Source: Atherix ibis
Taxonomy: Eukaryota; Arthropoda; Insecta; Diptera; Athericidae
NCBI GenBank assembly: GCA_958298945.1
Contig: CATQJD010000111.1
Location: forward strand, 868,001-932,000
Length of the DNA: 64,000 bases
Direction of reading: 5' to 3'
Shown here: positions 41,018-56,058 of the stretch, piece by piece
How positions within the stretch are numbered: position 1 is the first letter of the stretch
Layout of the letters: each line of letters begins with the position of its first letter
The notes under the pieces: generated by a model
Told to the model about the DNA's origin: nothing
Seen by the model: the letters and a program-made list of their open reading frames with translations, nothing else
The model's database searches: none
Translations under genes and position numbers: made by a program

Positions 41018-44000
41018 GTTTGCAACAAAACCAAAATAAAAATCTCCAAAAAACCATAATTTACATAGAGAAAAACAAATTTTAAGAACAAGTGGACTCA
41101 GTGTAATTATTTTTGCCTCCTATTTTCTGAGAAAACTGGTCGCCTGGTGTAAAACGTTGATTTTCTTGCATTTTTGGTTCAAATTTCGGATTTGTCGGGT
41201 TTTTGGTTTGGATTTTTGCATATATTTTGGTTGCCGATTTATTATTTATTCTTTGAGCGCTCTTTCTTAGCCTTTTCTTGTAGATTTTTTTTTTTTATAT
41301 GCCGGGCAGGTAGTTTAGCAAATGTTTTTTTAATACTTTTTTATGTTTTCCTTTACTTTGTTTTTAAAAAAACGCCATTTTCATAGTGAAAAACCAATTT
41401 CAAAGACAAAAACAACAAATTATATGCAATATTTTCTACAATTTGCCTACAGAAATTTATTCCGAAAGGACACTCTTCCTCCGATCAGGATAATAAGATC
41501 CAGAGAAGCTTCGCCCAGTTGTTTGCAACAAAACCAAAACAAAAATCTCCAAAAAACCATCATTTTCATAGAGAAAAACAAATTTTAAGAACAAGTGGAC
41601 TCAGTGTAATTATTTTTGCCTCCTATTTTCTGAGAAAACTGGTCGCCTGGTGTAAAAAGTTGATTTTCTTGCATTTTTGGTTCAAATTTCGGATTTGTCG
41701 GGTTTTTTGTTTGGATTTTTGCATATATTTTGGTTGCCGATTTATTATTTATTCTTTGAGCGCTCTTTCTTAGCCTTTTTTTGTGGATTTTTTTTATTAT
41801 ATGCCGGGCAGGTAGTTTGGCAAATGTTTTTTTAATACTTTTTTATGTTTTTCTTTATTTTGTTTAAAAAAAACCGCCATTTTCATAATGAAAAACCAAT
41901 TTCAAAGACAAAAACAACAAATTATATGCAGTTTTTTCTACAATTTGCCCACAGAAATTTATTCTGAAAGGACACTCTTCCTCCGATCAGGATAATAAGA
42001 TCCAGAGAAGCTTCGCCCAGTTGTTTGCAACAAAACCAAAACAAAAATCTCCAAAAAACCATCATTTTCATAGAGAAAAACAAATTTTAAGAACAAGTGG
42101 ACTCAGTGTAATTATTTTTGCCTCCTATTTTCTGAGAAAACTGGTCGCCTGGTGTAAAAAGTGGATTTTCTTGCATTTATGGTTCAAATTTCGGATTTGT
42201 CGGGTTTTTTGTTTGGATTTTTGCATATATTTTGGTTGCCGATTTATTATTTATTCTTTGAGCGCTCTTTCTTAGCCTTTTCTTGTGGATTTTTTTTGTT
42301 ATATGCCAGGCAGGTAGTTTAGCAAATGTTTTTTTTAATACTTTTTATATTTTCCTTTACTTTGTTTTTAAAAAACGCCATTTTCATAGTGAAAAACCAA
42401 TTTCAAAGACAAAAACAACAAATTATATGCAATTTTTTCTACAATTTGCCCACAGAAATTAATTCTAAAAGGACACTCTTCTTCCGATCAGGATAATAAG
42501 ATCCAGAGAAGCTTCGCCCAGTTGTTTGAAACAAAACCAAAATAAAAATCTCCAAAAAACCATCATTTTCATAGAGAAAAACAAATTTTAAGAACAAGTG
42601 GATTCAGTGTAATTATTTTTGGCTCCTATTTTCTGAGAAAACTGGTCGGCTGGTGTAAAAAGTTGATTTTCTTGCATTTTTGGTTCAAATTTCGGATTTG
42701 TCGGGTTTTTTGTTTGGATTGTTGCATATATTTTGGTTGCCGATTTATTATTTATTCTTTGAGCGCTCCTTCTTAGCCTTTTCTTGTGGATTTTTTTTGT
42801 TATATGCCGGGCAGGTAGTTTAGCAAATGTTTTTTTAATACTTTTTTATGTTTTCCTTTACTTTGTTTTTAAAAAAACGCCATTTTCATAGTGAAAAACC
42901 AATTTCAAAGACAAAAACAACAAATTATATGCAATTTTTTCTACAATTTGCCCACAGAAATTTATTCTGAAAGGACACTCTTCCTCTGATCAGGATAATA
43001 AGATCCAGAGAAGCTTCGCCCAGTTGTTTGCAACAAAACCAAAATAAAAGTCTCCAAAAAACCATCATTTTCATAGAGAAAAACAAATTTTAAGAACAAG
43101 TGGACTCAGTGTAATTATTTTTGCCTCCTATTTTCTGAGAAAACTGGTCGCCTGGTGTAAAAAGTTGATTTTCTTGCATTTTTGGTTCAAATTTCGGATT
43201 TCTCGGGTTTTTTGTTTGGATTTTTGCATATATTTTGGTTGCCGATTTATTATTTATTCTTTGAGCGCTCTTTCTTAGCCTTTTCTTGTAGATTTTTTTT
43301 GTTATATTCCGGGCAGGTAGTTTAGCAAATTTTTTAAAAATACTTTTTATGTTTTCCTTTACTTTGTTTTTAAAAAAACGCCATTTTCATAGTGAAAAAC
43401 CAATTTAAAAGACAAAAACAACAGATTATATGCAATATTTTCTACAATTTGCCCACAGAAATTTATTCTGAAAGGACCCTCTTCCTCCGATCAGGATAAT
43501 AAGATCCAGAGAAGCTTCGCCCAGTTGTTTGCAACAAAACCAAAATAAAAATCTCCAAAAAACCATCATTTACATAGAGAAAAACAAATTTTAAGAACAA
43601 GTGGACTAAGTGTAATTATTTTGCCTCCTACTTTCTGAGAAAACTGGTCGCCTGGTGTAAAAAGTTGATTTTCTTGCATTTATGGTTCAAATTTCGCATT
43701 TGTCGGGTTTTTTGTTTGGATTTTTGCATATATTTTGGTTGCCGATTTATTATTTATTCTTTGAGCGCTCTTTCTTAGCCTTTTCTTGTGGATTTTTTTT
43801 TTTTATATGCCGGGCAGGTAGTTTAGCAAATGTTTTTTTAATACTTTTTTATGTTTTCCTTTACTTTGTTTTTAAAAAAACGCCATTTTCATAGTGAAAA
43901 ACCAATTTCAAAGACAAAAACAACAAATTATATGCAATATTTTCTACAATTTGCCTACAGAAATTTATTCCGAAAGGACACTCTTCCTCCGATCAGGATA

Positions 44001-46032
44001 ATAAGATACAGAGAAGCTTCGCCCAGTTGTTTGCAACAAAACCAAAATAAAAATCTCCAAAAAACCATAATTTACATAGAGAAAAACAAATTTTAAGAAC
44101 AAGGGACTCAGTGTAATTATTTTTGCCTCCTATTTTCTGAGAAAACTGGTCGCCTGGTGTAAAAAGTTGATTTTCTTGCATTTTTGGTTCAAATTTCGGA
44201 TTTGTCGGGTTTTTTGTTTGGATTGTTGCATATATTTTGGTTGCCGATTTATTATTTATTCTTTGAGCGCTCCTTCTTAGCCTTTTCTTGTGGATTTTTT
44301 TTGTTATATGCCGGGCAGGTAGTTTAGCAAATGTTTTTTTAATACTTTTTTATGTTTTCCTTTACTTTGTTTTTAAAAAAACGCCATTTTCATAGTGAAA
44401 AACCAATTTCAAAGACAAAAACAACAAATTATATGCAATTTTTTCTACAATTTGCCCACAGAAATTTATTCTGAAAGGACACTCTTCCTCTGATCAGGAT
44501 AATAAGATCCAGAGAAGCTTCGCCCAGTTGTTTGCAACAAAACCAAAATAAAAGTCTCCAAAAAACCATCATTTTCATAGAGAAAAACAAATTTTAAGAA
44601 CAAGTGGACTCAGTGTAATTATTTTTGCCTCCTATTTTCTGAGAAAACTGGTCGCCTGGTGTAAAAAGTTGATTTTCTTGCATTTTTGGTTCAAATTTCG
44701 GATTTCTCGGGTTTTTTGTTTGGATTTTTGCATATATTTTGGTTGCCGATTTATTATTTATTCTTTGAGCGCTCTTTCTTAGCCTTTTCTTGTAGATTTT
44801 TTTTGTTATATTCCGGGCAGGTAGTTTAGCAAATTTTTTAAAAATACTTTTTATGTTTTCCTTTACTTTGTTTTTAAAAAAACGCCATTTTCATAGTGAA
44901 AAACCAATTTAAAAGACAAAAACAACAGATTATATGCAATATTTTCTACAATTTGCCCACAGAAATTTATTCTGAAAGGACCCTCTTCCTCCGATCAGGA
45001 TAATAAGATCCAGAGAAGCTTCGCCCAGTTGTTTGCAACAAAACCAAAATAAAAATCTCCAAAAAACCATCATTTACATAGAGAAAAACAAATTTTAAGA
45101 ACAAGTGGACTCAGTGTAATTATTTTTGCCTCTTATTTTCTGAGAAAACTGGTCGCCTGGTGTAAAAAGTTGATTTTCTTGCATTTTTGGTTCAAATTTC
45201 GGATTTGTCGGGTTTTTTGTTTGGATTTTTGCATATATTTTGGTTGCCGATTTATTATTTATTCTTTGAGCGCTCTTTCTTAGCCTTTTCTTGTAGATTT
45301 TTTTTTTTATATGCCGGGCAGGTAGTTTAGCAAATGTTTTTTTAATACTTTTTTATGTTTTCCTTTACTTTGTTTTTAAAAAAACGCCATTTTCATAGTG
45401 AAAAACGAATTTCAAAGACAAAAACAACAAATTATATGCAATATTTTCTACTATTTGCCCACAGAAATTTATTCCGAAAGGACACTCTTCCTCCGATCAG
45501 GATAATAAGATCCAGAGAAGCTTCGCCCAGTTGTTTGCAACAAAACCAAAACAAAAATCTCCAAAAAACCATCATTTTCATAGAGAAAAACAAATTTTAA
45601 GAACAAGTGGACTCAGTGTAATTATTTTGCCTCCTACTTTCTGAGAAAACTGGTCGCCTGGTGTAAAAAGTTGATTTTCTTGCATTTATGGTTCAAATTT
45701 CGGATTTGTCGGGTTTTTTGTTTGGATTTTTGCATATATTTTGGTTGCCGATTTATTATTTATTCTTTGAGCGCTCTTTCTTAGCCTTTTCTTGTGGATT
45801 TTTTTTGTTATATGCCAGGCAGGTAGTTTAGCAAATGTTTTTTTAATACTTTTTATGTTTTCCTTTACTTTGTTTTTAAAGAAGCGCCATTTTCATAGTG
45901 AAAAACCAATTTCAAAGACAAAAACAACAAATTATATGCAATTTTTTCTACAATTTGCCCACAGAAATTTATTCTGAAAGGACACTCTTCCTTCGATCAG
46001 GATAATAAGATCCAGAGAAGCTTCGCCCAGTT
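41018..46032 (+). repeat. Higher-order repeat copy A: 10 monomers, 5015 bp
   Basis: The ordered set of monomer variants in this stretch recurs 5014-5015 bp later. Markers include aaaacaaaaatctcc (41519 to 46534 and 42021 to 47036), ggtcggctgg, gattgttgcat with gcgctcc, ggatttctcggg, aattttttaaaaatac, ggactaagtg with cctcctac, and aagatacagag (43993 to 49007). Copies are very similar, so the amplification is recent relative to divergence between monomer types. The first roughly 140 bp differ between A and B, so the true left boundary is near 41160. Confidence 0.88.
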
Positions 46033-49000
46033 GTTTGCAACAAAACCAAAATAAAAATCTCCAAAAAACCAACATTTTCATAGAGAAAAACAAATTTTAA
46101 GAACAAGTGGACTCAGTGTAATTATTTTTTCCTCCTATTTTCTGAGAAAACTGGTCGCCTGGTGTAAAAAGTTGATTTTCTTGCATTTTTGGTTCAAATT
46201 TCGGATTTGTCGGGTTTTTTGTTTGGATTTTTGCATATATTTTGGTTGCCGATTTATTATTTATTCTTTGAGCGCTCTTTCTTAGCCTTTTCTTGTAGAT
46301 TTTTTTTTTTTATATGCCGGGCAGGTAGTTTAGCAAATGTTTTTTTAATACTTTTTTATGTTTTCCTTTACTTTGTTTTTAAAAAAACGCCATTTTCATA
46401 GTGAAAAACCAATTTCAAAGACAAAAACAACAAATTATATGCAATATTTTCTACAATTTGCCTACAGAAATTTATTCCGAAAGGACACTCTTCCTCCGAT
46501 CAGGATAATAAGATCCAGAGAAGCTTCGCCCAGTTGTTTGCAACAAAACCAAAACAAAAATCTCCAAAAAACCATCATTTTCATAGAGAAAAACAAATTT
46601 TAAGAACAAGTGGACTCAGTGTAATTATTTTTGCCTCCTATTTTCTGAGAAAACTGGTCGCCTGGTGTAAAAAGTTGATTTTCTTGCATTTTTGGTTCAA
46701 ATTTCGGATTTGTCGGGTTTTTTGTTTGGATTTTTGCATATATTTTGGTTGCCGATTTATTATTTATTCTTTGAGCGCTCTTTCTTAGCCTTTTTTTGTG
46801 GATTTTTTTTATTATATGCCGGGCAGGTAGTTTGGCAAATGTTTTTTTAATACTTTTTTATGTTTTTCTTTATTTTGTTTAAAAAAAACCGCCATTTTCA
46901 TAATGAAAAACCAATTTCAAAGACAAAAACAACAAATTATATGCAGTTTTTTCTACAATTTGCCCACAGAAATTTATTCTGAAAGGACACTCTTCCTCCG
47001 ATCAGGATAATAAGATCCAGAGAAGCTTCGCCCAGTTGTTTGCAACAAAACCAAAACAAAAATCTCCAAAAAACCATCATTTTCATAGAGAAAAACAAAT
47101 TTTAAGAACAAGTGGACTCAGTGTAATTATTTTTGCCTCCTATTTTCTGAGAAAACTGGTCGCCTGGTGTAAAAAGTGGATTTTCTTGCATTTATGGTTC
47201 AAATTTCGGATTTGTCGGGTTTTTTGTTTGGATTTTTGCATATATTTTGGTTGCCGATTTATTATTTATTCTTTGAGCGCTCTTTCTTAGCCTTTTCTTG
47301 TGGATTTTTTTTGTTATATGCCAGGCAGGTAGTTTAGCAAATGTTTTTTTTAATACTTTTTATATTTTCCTTTACTTTGTTTTTAAAAAACGCCATTTTC
47401 ATAGTGAAAAACCAATTTCAAAGACAAAAACAACAAATTATATGCAATTTTTTCTACAATTTGCCCACAGAAATTTATTCTAAAAGGACACTCTTCTTCC
47501 GATCAGGATAATAAGATCCAGAGAAGCTTCGCCCAGTTGTTTGAAACAAAACCAAAATAAAAATCTCCAAAAAACCATCATTTTCATAGAGAAAAACAAA
47601 TTTTAAGAACAAGTGGATTCAGTGTAATTATTTTTGGCTCCTATTTTCTGAGAAAACTGGTCGGCTGGTGTAAAAAGTTGATTTTCTTGCATTTTTGGTT
47701 CAAATTTCGGATTTGTCGGGTTTTTTGTTTGGATTGTTGCATATATTTTGGTTGCCGATTTATTATTTATTCTTTGAGCGCTCCTTCTTAGCCTTTTCTT
47801 GTGGATTTTTTTTGTTATATGCCGGGCAGGTAGTTTAGCAAATGTTTTTTTAATACTTTTTTATGTTTTCCTTTACTTTGTTTTTAAAAAAACGCCATTT
47901 TCATAGTGAAAAACCAATTTCAAAGACAAAAACAACAAATTATATGCAATTTTTTCTACAATTTGCCCACAGAAATTTATTCTGAAAGGACACTCTTCCT
48001 CTGATCAGGATAATAAGATCCAGAGAAGCTTCGCCCAGTTGTTTGCAACAAAACCAAAATAAAAGTCTCCAAAAAACCATCATTTTCATAGAGAAAAACA
48101 AATTTTAAGAACAAGTGGACTCAGTGTAATTATTTTTGCCTCCTATTTTCTGAGAAAACTGGTCGCCTGGTGTAAAAAGTTGATTTTCTTGCATTTTTGG
48201 TTCAAATTTCGGATTTCTCGGGTTTTTTGTTTGGATTTTTGCATATATTTTGGTTGCCGATTTATTATTTATTCTTTGAGCGCTCTTTCTTAGCCTTTTC
48301 TTGTAGATTTTTTTTGTTATATTCCGGGCAGGTAGTTTAGCAAATTTTTTAAAAATACTTTTTATGTTTTCCTTTACTTTGTTTTTAAAAAAACGCCATT
48401 TTCATAGTGAAAAACCAATTTAAAAGACAAAAACAACAGATTATATGCAATATTTTCTACAATTTGCCCACAAAAATTTATTCTGAAAGGACCCTCTTCC
48501 TCCGATCAGGATAATAAGATCCAGAGAAGCTTCGCCCAGTTGTTTGCAACAAAACCAAAATAAAAATCTCCAAAAAACCATCATTTACATAGAGAAAAAC
48601 AAATTTTAAGAACAAGTGGACTAAGTGTAATTATTTTGCCTCCTACTTTCTGAGAAAACTGGTCGCCTGGTGTAAAAAGTTGATTTTCTTGCATTTATGG
48701 TTCAAATTTCGCATTTGTCGGGTTTTTTGTTTGGATTTTTGCATATATTTTGGTTGCCGATTTATTATTTATTCTTTGAGCGCTCTTTCTTAGCCTTTTC
48801 TTGTGGATTTTTTTTTTTATATGCCGGGCAGGTAGTTTAGCAAATGTTTTTTTAATACTTTTTTATGTTTTCCTTTACTTTGTTTTTAAAAAAACGCCAT
48901 TTTCATAGTGAAAAACCAATTTCAAAGACAAAAACAACAAATTATATGCAATATTTTCTACAATTTGCCTACAGAAATTTATTCCGAAAGGACACTCTTC

Positions 49001-52000
49001 CTCCGATCAGGATAATAAGATACAGAGAAGCTTCGCCCAGTTGTTTGCAACAAAACCAAAATAAAAATCTCCAAAAAACCATAATTTACATAGAGAAAAA
49101 CAAATTTTAAGAACAAGGGACTCAGTGTAATTATTTTTGCCTCCTATTTTCTGAGAAAACTGGTCGCCTGGTGTAAAAAGTTGATTTTCTTGCATTTTTG
49201 GTTCAAATTTCGGATTTGTCGGGTTTTTTGTTTGGATTGTTGCATATATTTTGGTTGCCGATTTATTATTTATTCTTTGAGCGCTCCTTCTTAGCCTTTT
49301 CTTGTGGATTTTTTTTGTTATATGCCGGGCAGGTAGTTTAGCAAATGTTTTTTTAATACTTTTTTATGTTTTCCTTTACTTTGTTTTTAAAAAAACGCCA
49401 TTTTCATAGTGAAAAACCAATTTCAAAGACAAAAACAACAAATTATATGCAATTTTTTCTACAATTTGCCCACAGAAATTTATTCTGAAAGGACACTCTT
49501 CCTCTGATCAGGATAATAAGATCCAGAGAAGCTTCGCCCAGTTGTTTGCAACAAAACCAAAATAAAAGTCTCCAAAAAACCATCATTTTCATAGAGAAAA
49601 ACAAATTTTAAGAACAAGTGGACTCAGTGTAATTATTTTTGCCTCCTATTTTCTGAGAAAACTGGTCGCCTGGTGTAAAAAGTTGATTTTCTTGCATTTT
49701 TGGTTCAAATTTCGGATTTCTCGGGTTTTTTGTTTGGATTTTTGCATATATTTTGGTTGCCGATTTATTATTTATTCTTTGAGCGCTCTTTCTTAGCCTT
49801 TTCTTGTAGATTTTTTTTGTTATATTCCGGGCAGGTAGTTTAGCAAATTTTTTAAAAATACTTTTTATGTTTTCCTTTACTTTGTTTTTAAAAAAACGCC
49901 ATTTTCATAGTGAAAAACCAATTTAAAAGACAAAAACAACAGATTATATGCAATATTTTCTACAATTTGCCCACAGAAATTTATTCTGAAAGGACCCTCT
50001 TCCTCCGATCAGGATAATAAGATCCAGAGAAGCTTCGCCCAGTTGTTTGCAACAAAACCAAAATAAAAATCTCCAAAAAACCATCATTTACATAGAGAAA
50101 AACAAATTTTAAGAACAAGTGGACTCAGTGTAATTATTTTTGCCTCTTATTTTCTGAGAAAACTGGTCGCCTGGTGTAAAAAGTTGATTTTCTTGCATTT
50201 TTGGTTCAAATTTCGGATTTGTCGGGTTTTTTGTTTGGATTTTTGCATATATTTTGGTTGCCGATTTATTATTTATTCTTTGAGCGCTCTTTCTTAGCCT
50301 TTTCTTGTAGATTTTTTTTTTTATATGCCGGGCAGGTAGTTTAGCAAATGTTTTTTTAATACTTTTTTATGTTTTCCTTTACTTTGTTTTTAAAAAAACG
50401 CCATTTTCATAGTGAAAAACCAATTTCAAAGACAAAAACAACAAATTATATGCAATATTTTCTACTATTTGCCCACAGAAATTTATTCCGAAAGGACACT
50501 CTTCCTCCGATCAGGATAATAAGATCCAGAGAAGCTTCGCCCAGTTGTTTGCAACAAAACCAAAACAAAAATCTCCAAAAAACCATCATTTTCATAGAGA
50601 AAAACAAATTTTAAGAACAAGTGGACTCAGTGTAATTATTTTGCCTCCTACTTTCTGAGAAAACTGGTCGCCTGGTGTAAAAAGTTGATTTTCTTGCATT
50701 TATGGTTCAAATTTCGGATTTGTCGGGTTTTTTGTTTGGATTGTTGCATATATTTTGGTTGCCGATTTATTATTTATTCTTTGAGCGCTCCTTCTTAGCC
50801 TTTTCTTGTGGATTTTTTTTGTTATATGCCGGGCAGGTAGTTTAGCAAATGTTTTTTTAATACTTTTTTATGTTTTCCTTTACTTTGTTTTTAAAAAAAC
50901 GCCATTTTCATAGTGAAAAACCAATTTCAAAGACAAAAACAACAAATTATATGCAATTTTTTCTACAATTTGCCCACAGAAATTTATTCTGAAAGGACAC
51001 TCTTCCTCTGATCAGGATAATAAGATCCAGAGAAGCTTCGCCCAGTTGTTTGCAACAAAACCAAAATAAAAGTCTCCAAAAAACCATCATTTTCATAGAG
51101 AAAAACAAATTTTAAGAACAAGTGGACTCAGTGTAATTATTTTTGCCTCCTATTTTCTGAGAAAACTGGTCGCCTGGTGTAAAAAGTTGATTTTCTTGCA
51201 TTTTTGGTTCAAATTTCGGATTTCTCGGGTTTTTTGTTTGGATTTTTGCATATATTTTGGTTGCCGATTTATTATTTATTCTTTGAGCGCTCTTTCTTAG
51301 CCTTTTCTTGTAGATTTTTTTTGTTATATTCCGGGCAGGTAGTTTAGCAAATTTTTTAAAAATACTTTTTATGTTTTCCTTTACTTTGTTTTTAAAAAAA
51401 CGCCATTTTCATAGTGAAAAACCAATTTAAAAGACAAAAACAACAGATTATATGCAATATTTTCTACAATTTGCCCACAGAAATTTATTCTGAAAGGACC
51501 CTCTTCCTCCGATCAGGATAATAAGATCCAGAGAAGCTTCGCCCAGTTGTTTGCAACAAAACCAAAATAAAAATCTCCAAAAAACCATCATTTACATAGA
51601 GAAAAACAAATTTTAAGAACAAGTGGACTCAGTGTAATTATTTTTGCCTCTTATTTTCTGAGAAAACTGGTCGCCTGGTGTAAAAAGTTGATTTTCTTGC
51701 ATTTTTGGTTCAAATTTCGGATTTGTCGGGTTTTTTGTTTGGATTTTTGCATATATTTTGGTTGCCGATTTATTATTTATTCTTTGAGCGCTCTTTCTTA
51801 GCCTTTTCTTGTAGATTTTTTTTTTTATATGCCGGGCAGGTAGTTTAGCAAATGTTTTTTTAATACTTTTTTATGTTTTCCTTTACTTTGTTTTTAAAAA
51901 AACGCCATTTTCATAGTGAAAAACCAATTTCAAAGACAAAAACAACAAATTATATGCAATATTTTCTACTATTTGCCCACAGAAATTTATTCCGAAAGGA

Positions 52001-52550
52001 CACTCTTCCTCCGATCAGGATAATAAGATCCAGAGAAGCTTCGCCCAGTTGTTTGCAACAAAACCAAAACAAAAATCTCCAAAAAACCATCATTTTCATA
52101 GAGAAAAACAAATTTTAAGAACAAGTGGACTCAGTGTAATTATTTTGCCTCCTACTTTCTGAGAAAACTGGTCGCCTGGTGTAAAAAGTTGATTTTCTTG
52201 CATTTATGGTTCAAATTTCGGATTTGTCGGGTTTTTTGTTTGGATTTTTGCATATATTTTGGTTGCCGATTTATTATTTATTCTTTGAGCGCTCTTTCTT
52301 AGCCTTTTCTTGTGGATTTTTTTTGTTATATGCCAGGCAGGTAGTTTAGCAAATGTTTTTTTAATACTTTTTATGTTTTCCTTTACTTTGTTTTTAAAGA
52401 AGCGCCATTTTCATAGTGAAAAACCAATTTCAAAGACAAAAACAACAAATTATATGCAATTTTTTCTACAATTTGCCCACAGAAATTTATTCTGAAAGGA
52501 CACTCTTCCTTCGATCAGGATAATAAGATCCAGAGAAGCTTCGCCCAGTT
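46033..52550 (+). repeat. Higher-order repeat copy B: 13 monomers, 6518 bp
   Basis: Collinear with copy A, but with one extra trimer. The segment of about 49238-50740 is repeated at about 50740-52245 with a period of 1504 bp (open frames at 50369 and 51873 mark it). The trimer restarts inside a monomer at gattgttgcat near 50740. After the second trimer the sequence resumes as in copy A at about 45725. Unequal exchange within the array explains this simply. Confidence 0.87.
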
Positions 52551-55500
52551 GTTTGCAACAAAACCAAAATAAAAATCTCCAAAAAACCAACATTTTCATA
52601 GAGAAAAACAAATTTTAAGAACAAGTGGACTCAGTGTAATTATTTTTTCCTCCTATTTTCTGAGAAAACTGGTCGCCTGGTGTAAAAAGTTGATTTTCTT
52701 GCATTTTTGGTTCAAATTTCGGATTTGTCGGGTTTTTTGTTTGGATTTTTGCATATATTTTGGTTGCCGATTTATTATTTATTCTTTGAGCGCTCTTTCT
52801 TAGCCTTTTCTTGTGGATTTTTTTTGTTATATGCCGGGCAGGTAGTTTAGCAAATGTTTTTTTTAATACTTCTTATATTTTCCTTTACTTTGTTTTTAAA
52901 AAAACGCCATTTTCATAGTGAAAAACCAATTTCAAAGACAAAAACAACAAATTATATGCAATTTTTTCTACAATTTGCCCACAGAAATTTATTCTGAAAG
53001 GACACTCTTCTTCCGATCAGGATAATAAGATCCAGAGAAGCTTCGCCCAGTTGTTTGCAACAAAACCAAAATAAAAATCTCCAAAAAACCATCATTTTCA
53101 TAGAGAAAAACAAATTTTAAGAACAAGTGGATTCAGTGTAATTATTTTTGGCTCCTATTTTCTGAGAAAACTGGTCGGCTGGTGTAAAAAGTTGATTTTC
53201 TTGCATTTTTGGTTCAAATTTCGGATTTGTCGGGTTTTTGGTTTGGATTTTTGCATATATTTTGGTTGCCGATTTATTATTTATTCTTTGAGCGCTCTCT
53301 CTTAGCCTTTTCTTGTAGATTTTTTTTTTTATATGCCGGGCAGGTAGTTTGGCAAATGTTTTTTTAATACTTTTTTATGTTTTTCTTTATTTTGTTTAAA
53401 AAAAACCGCCATTTTCATAGTGAAAAACCAATTTCAAAGACAAAAACAACAAATTATATGCAGTTTTTTCTACAATTTGCCCACAGAAATTTATTCTGAA
53501 AGGACACTCTTCCTCCGATCAGGATAATAAGATCCAGAGAAGCTTCGCCCAGTTGTTTGCAACAAAACCAAAATAAAAATCTCCAAAAAACCATCATTTA
53601 CATAGAGAAAAACAAATTTTAAGAACAAGTGGACTAAGTGTAATTATTTTGCCTCCTACTTTCTGAGAAAACTGGTCGCCTGGTGTAAAAAGTTGATTTT
53701 CTTGCATTTATGGTTCAAATTTCGCATTTGTCGGGTTTTTTGTTTGGATTTTTGCATATATTTTGGTTGCCGATTTATTATTTATTCTTTGAGCGCTCTT
53801 TCTTAGTCTTTTCTTGTGGATTTTTTTTTTATATGCCGGGCAGGTAGTTTAGCAAATGTTTTTTTAATACTTTTTTATGTTTTCCTTTACTTTGTTTTTA
53901 AAAAAACGCCATTTTCATAGTGAAAAACCAATTTCAAAGACAAAAACAACAAATTATATGCAATATTTTCTACAATTTGCCTACAGAAATTTATTCCGAA
54001 AGGACACTCTTCCTCCGATCAGGATAATAAGATACAGAGAAGCTTCGCCCAGTTGTTTGCAACAAAACCAAAATAAAAATCTCCAAAAAACCATAATTTA
54101 CATAGAGAAAAACAAATTTTAAGAACAAGGGACTCAGTGTAATTATTTTTGCCTCCTATTTTCTGAGAAAACTGGTCGCCTGGTGTAAAAAGTTGATTTT
54201 CTTGCATTTTTGGTTCAAATTTCGGATTTGTCGGGTTTTTTGTTTGGATTGTTGCATATATTTTGGTTGCCGATTTATTATTTATTCTTTGAGCGCTCCT
54301 TCTTAGCCTTTTCTTGTGGATTTTTTTTGTTATATGCCGGGCAGGTAGTTTAGCAAATGTTTTTTTAATACTTTTTTATGTTTTCCTTTACTTTGTTTTT
54401 AAAAAAACGCCATTTTCATAGTGAAAAACCAATTTCAAAGACAAAAACAACAAATTATATGCAATTTTTTCTACAATTTGCCCACAGAAATTTATTCTGA
54501 AAGGACACTCTTCCTCTGATCAGGATAATAAGATCCAGAGAAGCTTCGCCCAGTTGTTTGCAACAAAACCAAAATAAAAGTCTCCAAAAAACCATCATTT
54601 TCATAGAGAAAAACAAATTTTAAGAACAAGTGGACTCAGTGTAATTATTTTTGCCTCCTATTTTCTGAGAAAACTGGTCGCCTGGTGTAAAAAGTTGATT
54701 TTCTTGCATTTTTGGTTCAAATTTCGGATTTCTCGGGTTTTTTGTTTGGATTTTTGCATATATTTTGGTTGCCGATTTATTATTTATTCTTTGAGCGCTC
54801 TTTCTTAGCCTTTTCTTGTAGATTTTTTTTGTTATATTCCGGGCAGGTAGTTTAGCAAATTTTTTAAAAATACTTTTTATGTTTTCCTTTACTTTGTTTT
54901 TAAAAAAACGCCATTTTCATAGTGAAAAACCAATTTAAAAGACAAAAACAACAGATTATATGCAATATTTTCTACAATTTGCCCACAGAAATTTATTCTG
55001 AAAGGACCCTCTTCCTCCGATCAGGATAATAAGATCCAGAGAAGCTTCGCCCAGTTGTTTGCAACAAAACCAAAATAAAAATCTCCAAAAAACCATCATT
55101 TACATAGAGAAAAACAAATTTTAAGAACAAGTGGACTCAGTGTAATTATTTTTGCCTCTTATTTTCTGAGAAAACTGGTCGCCTGGTGTAAAAAGTTGAT
55201 TTTCTTGCATTTTTGGTTCAAATTTCGGATTTGTCGGGTTTTTTGTTTGGATTTTTGCATATATTTTGGTTGCCGATTTATTATTTATTCTTTGAGCGCT
55301 CTTTCTTAGCCTTTTCTTGTAGATTTTTTTTTTTATATGCCGGGCAGGTAGTTTAGCAAATGTTTTTTTAATACTTTTTTATGTTTTCCTTTACTTTGTT
55401 TTTAAAAAAACGCCATTTTCATAGTGAAAAACCAATTTCAAAGACAAAAACAACAAATTATATGCAATATTTTCTACTATTTGCCCACAGAAATTTATTC

Positions 55501-56058
55501 CGAAAGGACACTCTTCTTCCGATCAGGATAATAAGATCCAGAGAAGCTTCGCCCAGTTGTTTGCAACAAAACCAAAACAAAAATCTCCAAAAAACCATCA
55601 TTTTCATAGAGAAAAACAAATTTTAAGAACAAGTGGACTCAGTGTAATTATTTTGCCTCCTACTTTCTGAGAAAACTGGTCGCCTGGTGTAAAAAGTTGA
55701 TTTTCTTGCATTTATGGTTCAAATTTCGGATTTGTCGGGTTTTTTGTTTGGATTTTTGCATATATTTTGGTTGCCGATTTATTATTTATTCTTTGAGCGC
55801 TCTTTCTTAGCCTTTTCTTGTGGATTTTTTTTGTTATATGCCAGGCAGGTAGTTTAGCAAATGTTTTTTTAATACTTTTTATGTTTTCCTTTACTTTGTT
55901 TTTAAAGAAGCGCCATTTTCATAGTGAAAAACCAATTTCAAAGACAAAAACAACAAATTATATGCAATTTTTTCTACAATTTGCCCACAGAAATTTATTC
56001 TGAAAGGACACTCTTCCTTCGATCAGGATAATAAGATCCAGAGAAGCTTCGCCCAGTT
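52551..56058 (+). repeat. Higher-order repeat copy C: 7 monomers, 3508 bp
   Basis: Starts with the same ccaacattttc monomer as copy B and ends with the same monomers, but lacks three middle monomer types. It also contains a type with aatacttcttatattttcc (about 52870) not seen in A or B. The markers ggactaagtg, aagatacagag and aattttttaaaaatac follow in the same order as in copies A and B. Confidence 0.84.

Noticed and set aside
43993..44181. Minus-strand open frame of 62 residues, also at 49007 and 54019
   Set aside because: It is copied with the higher-order repeat and depends on the private aagatacagag change and a neighbouring indel. Nothing suggests selection for protein.
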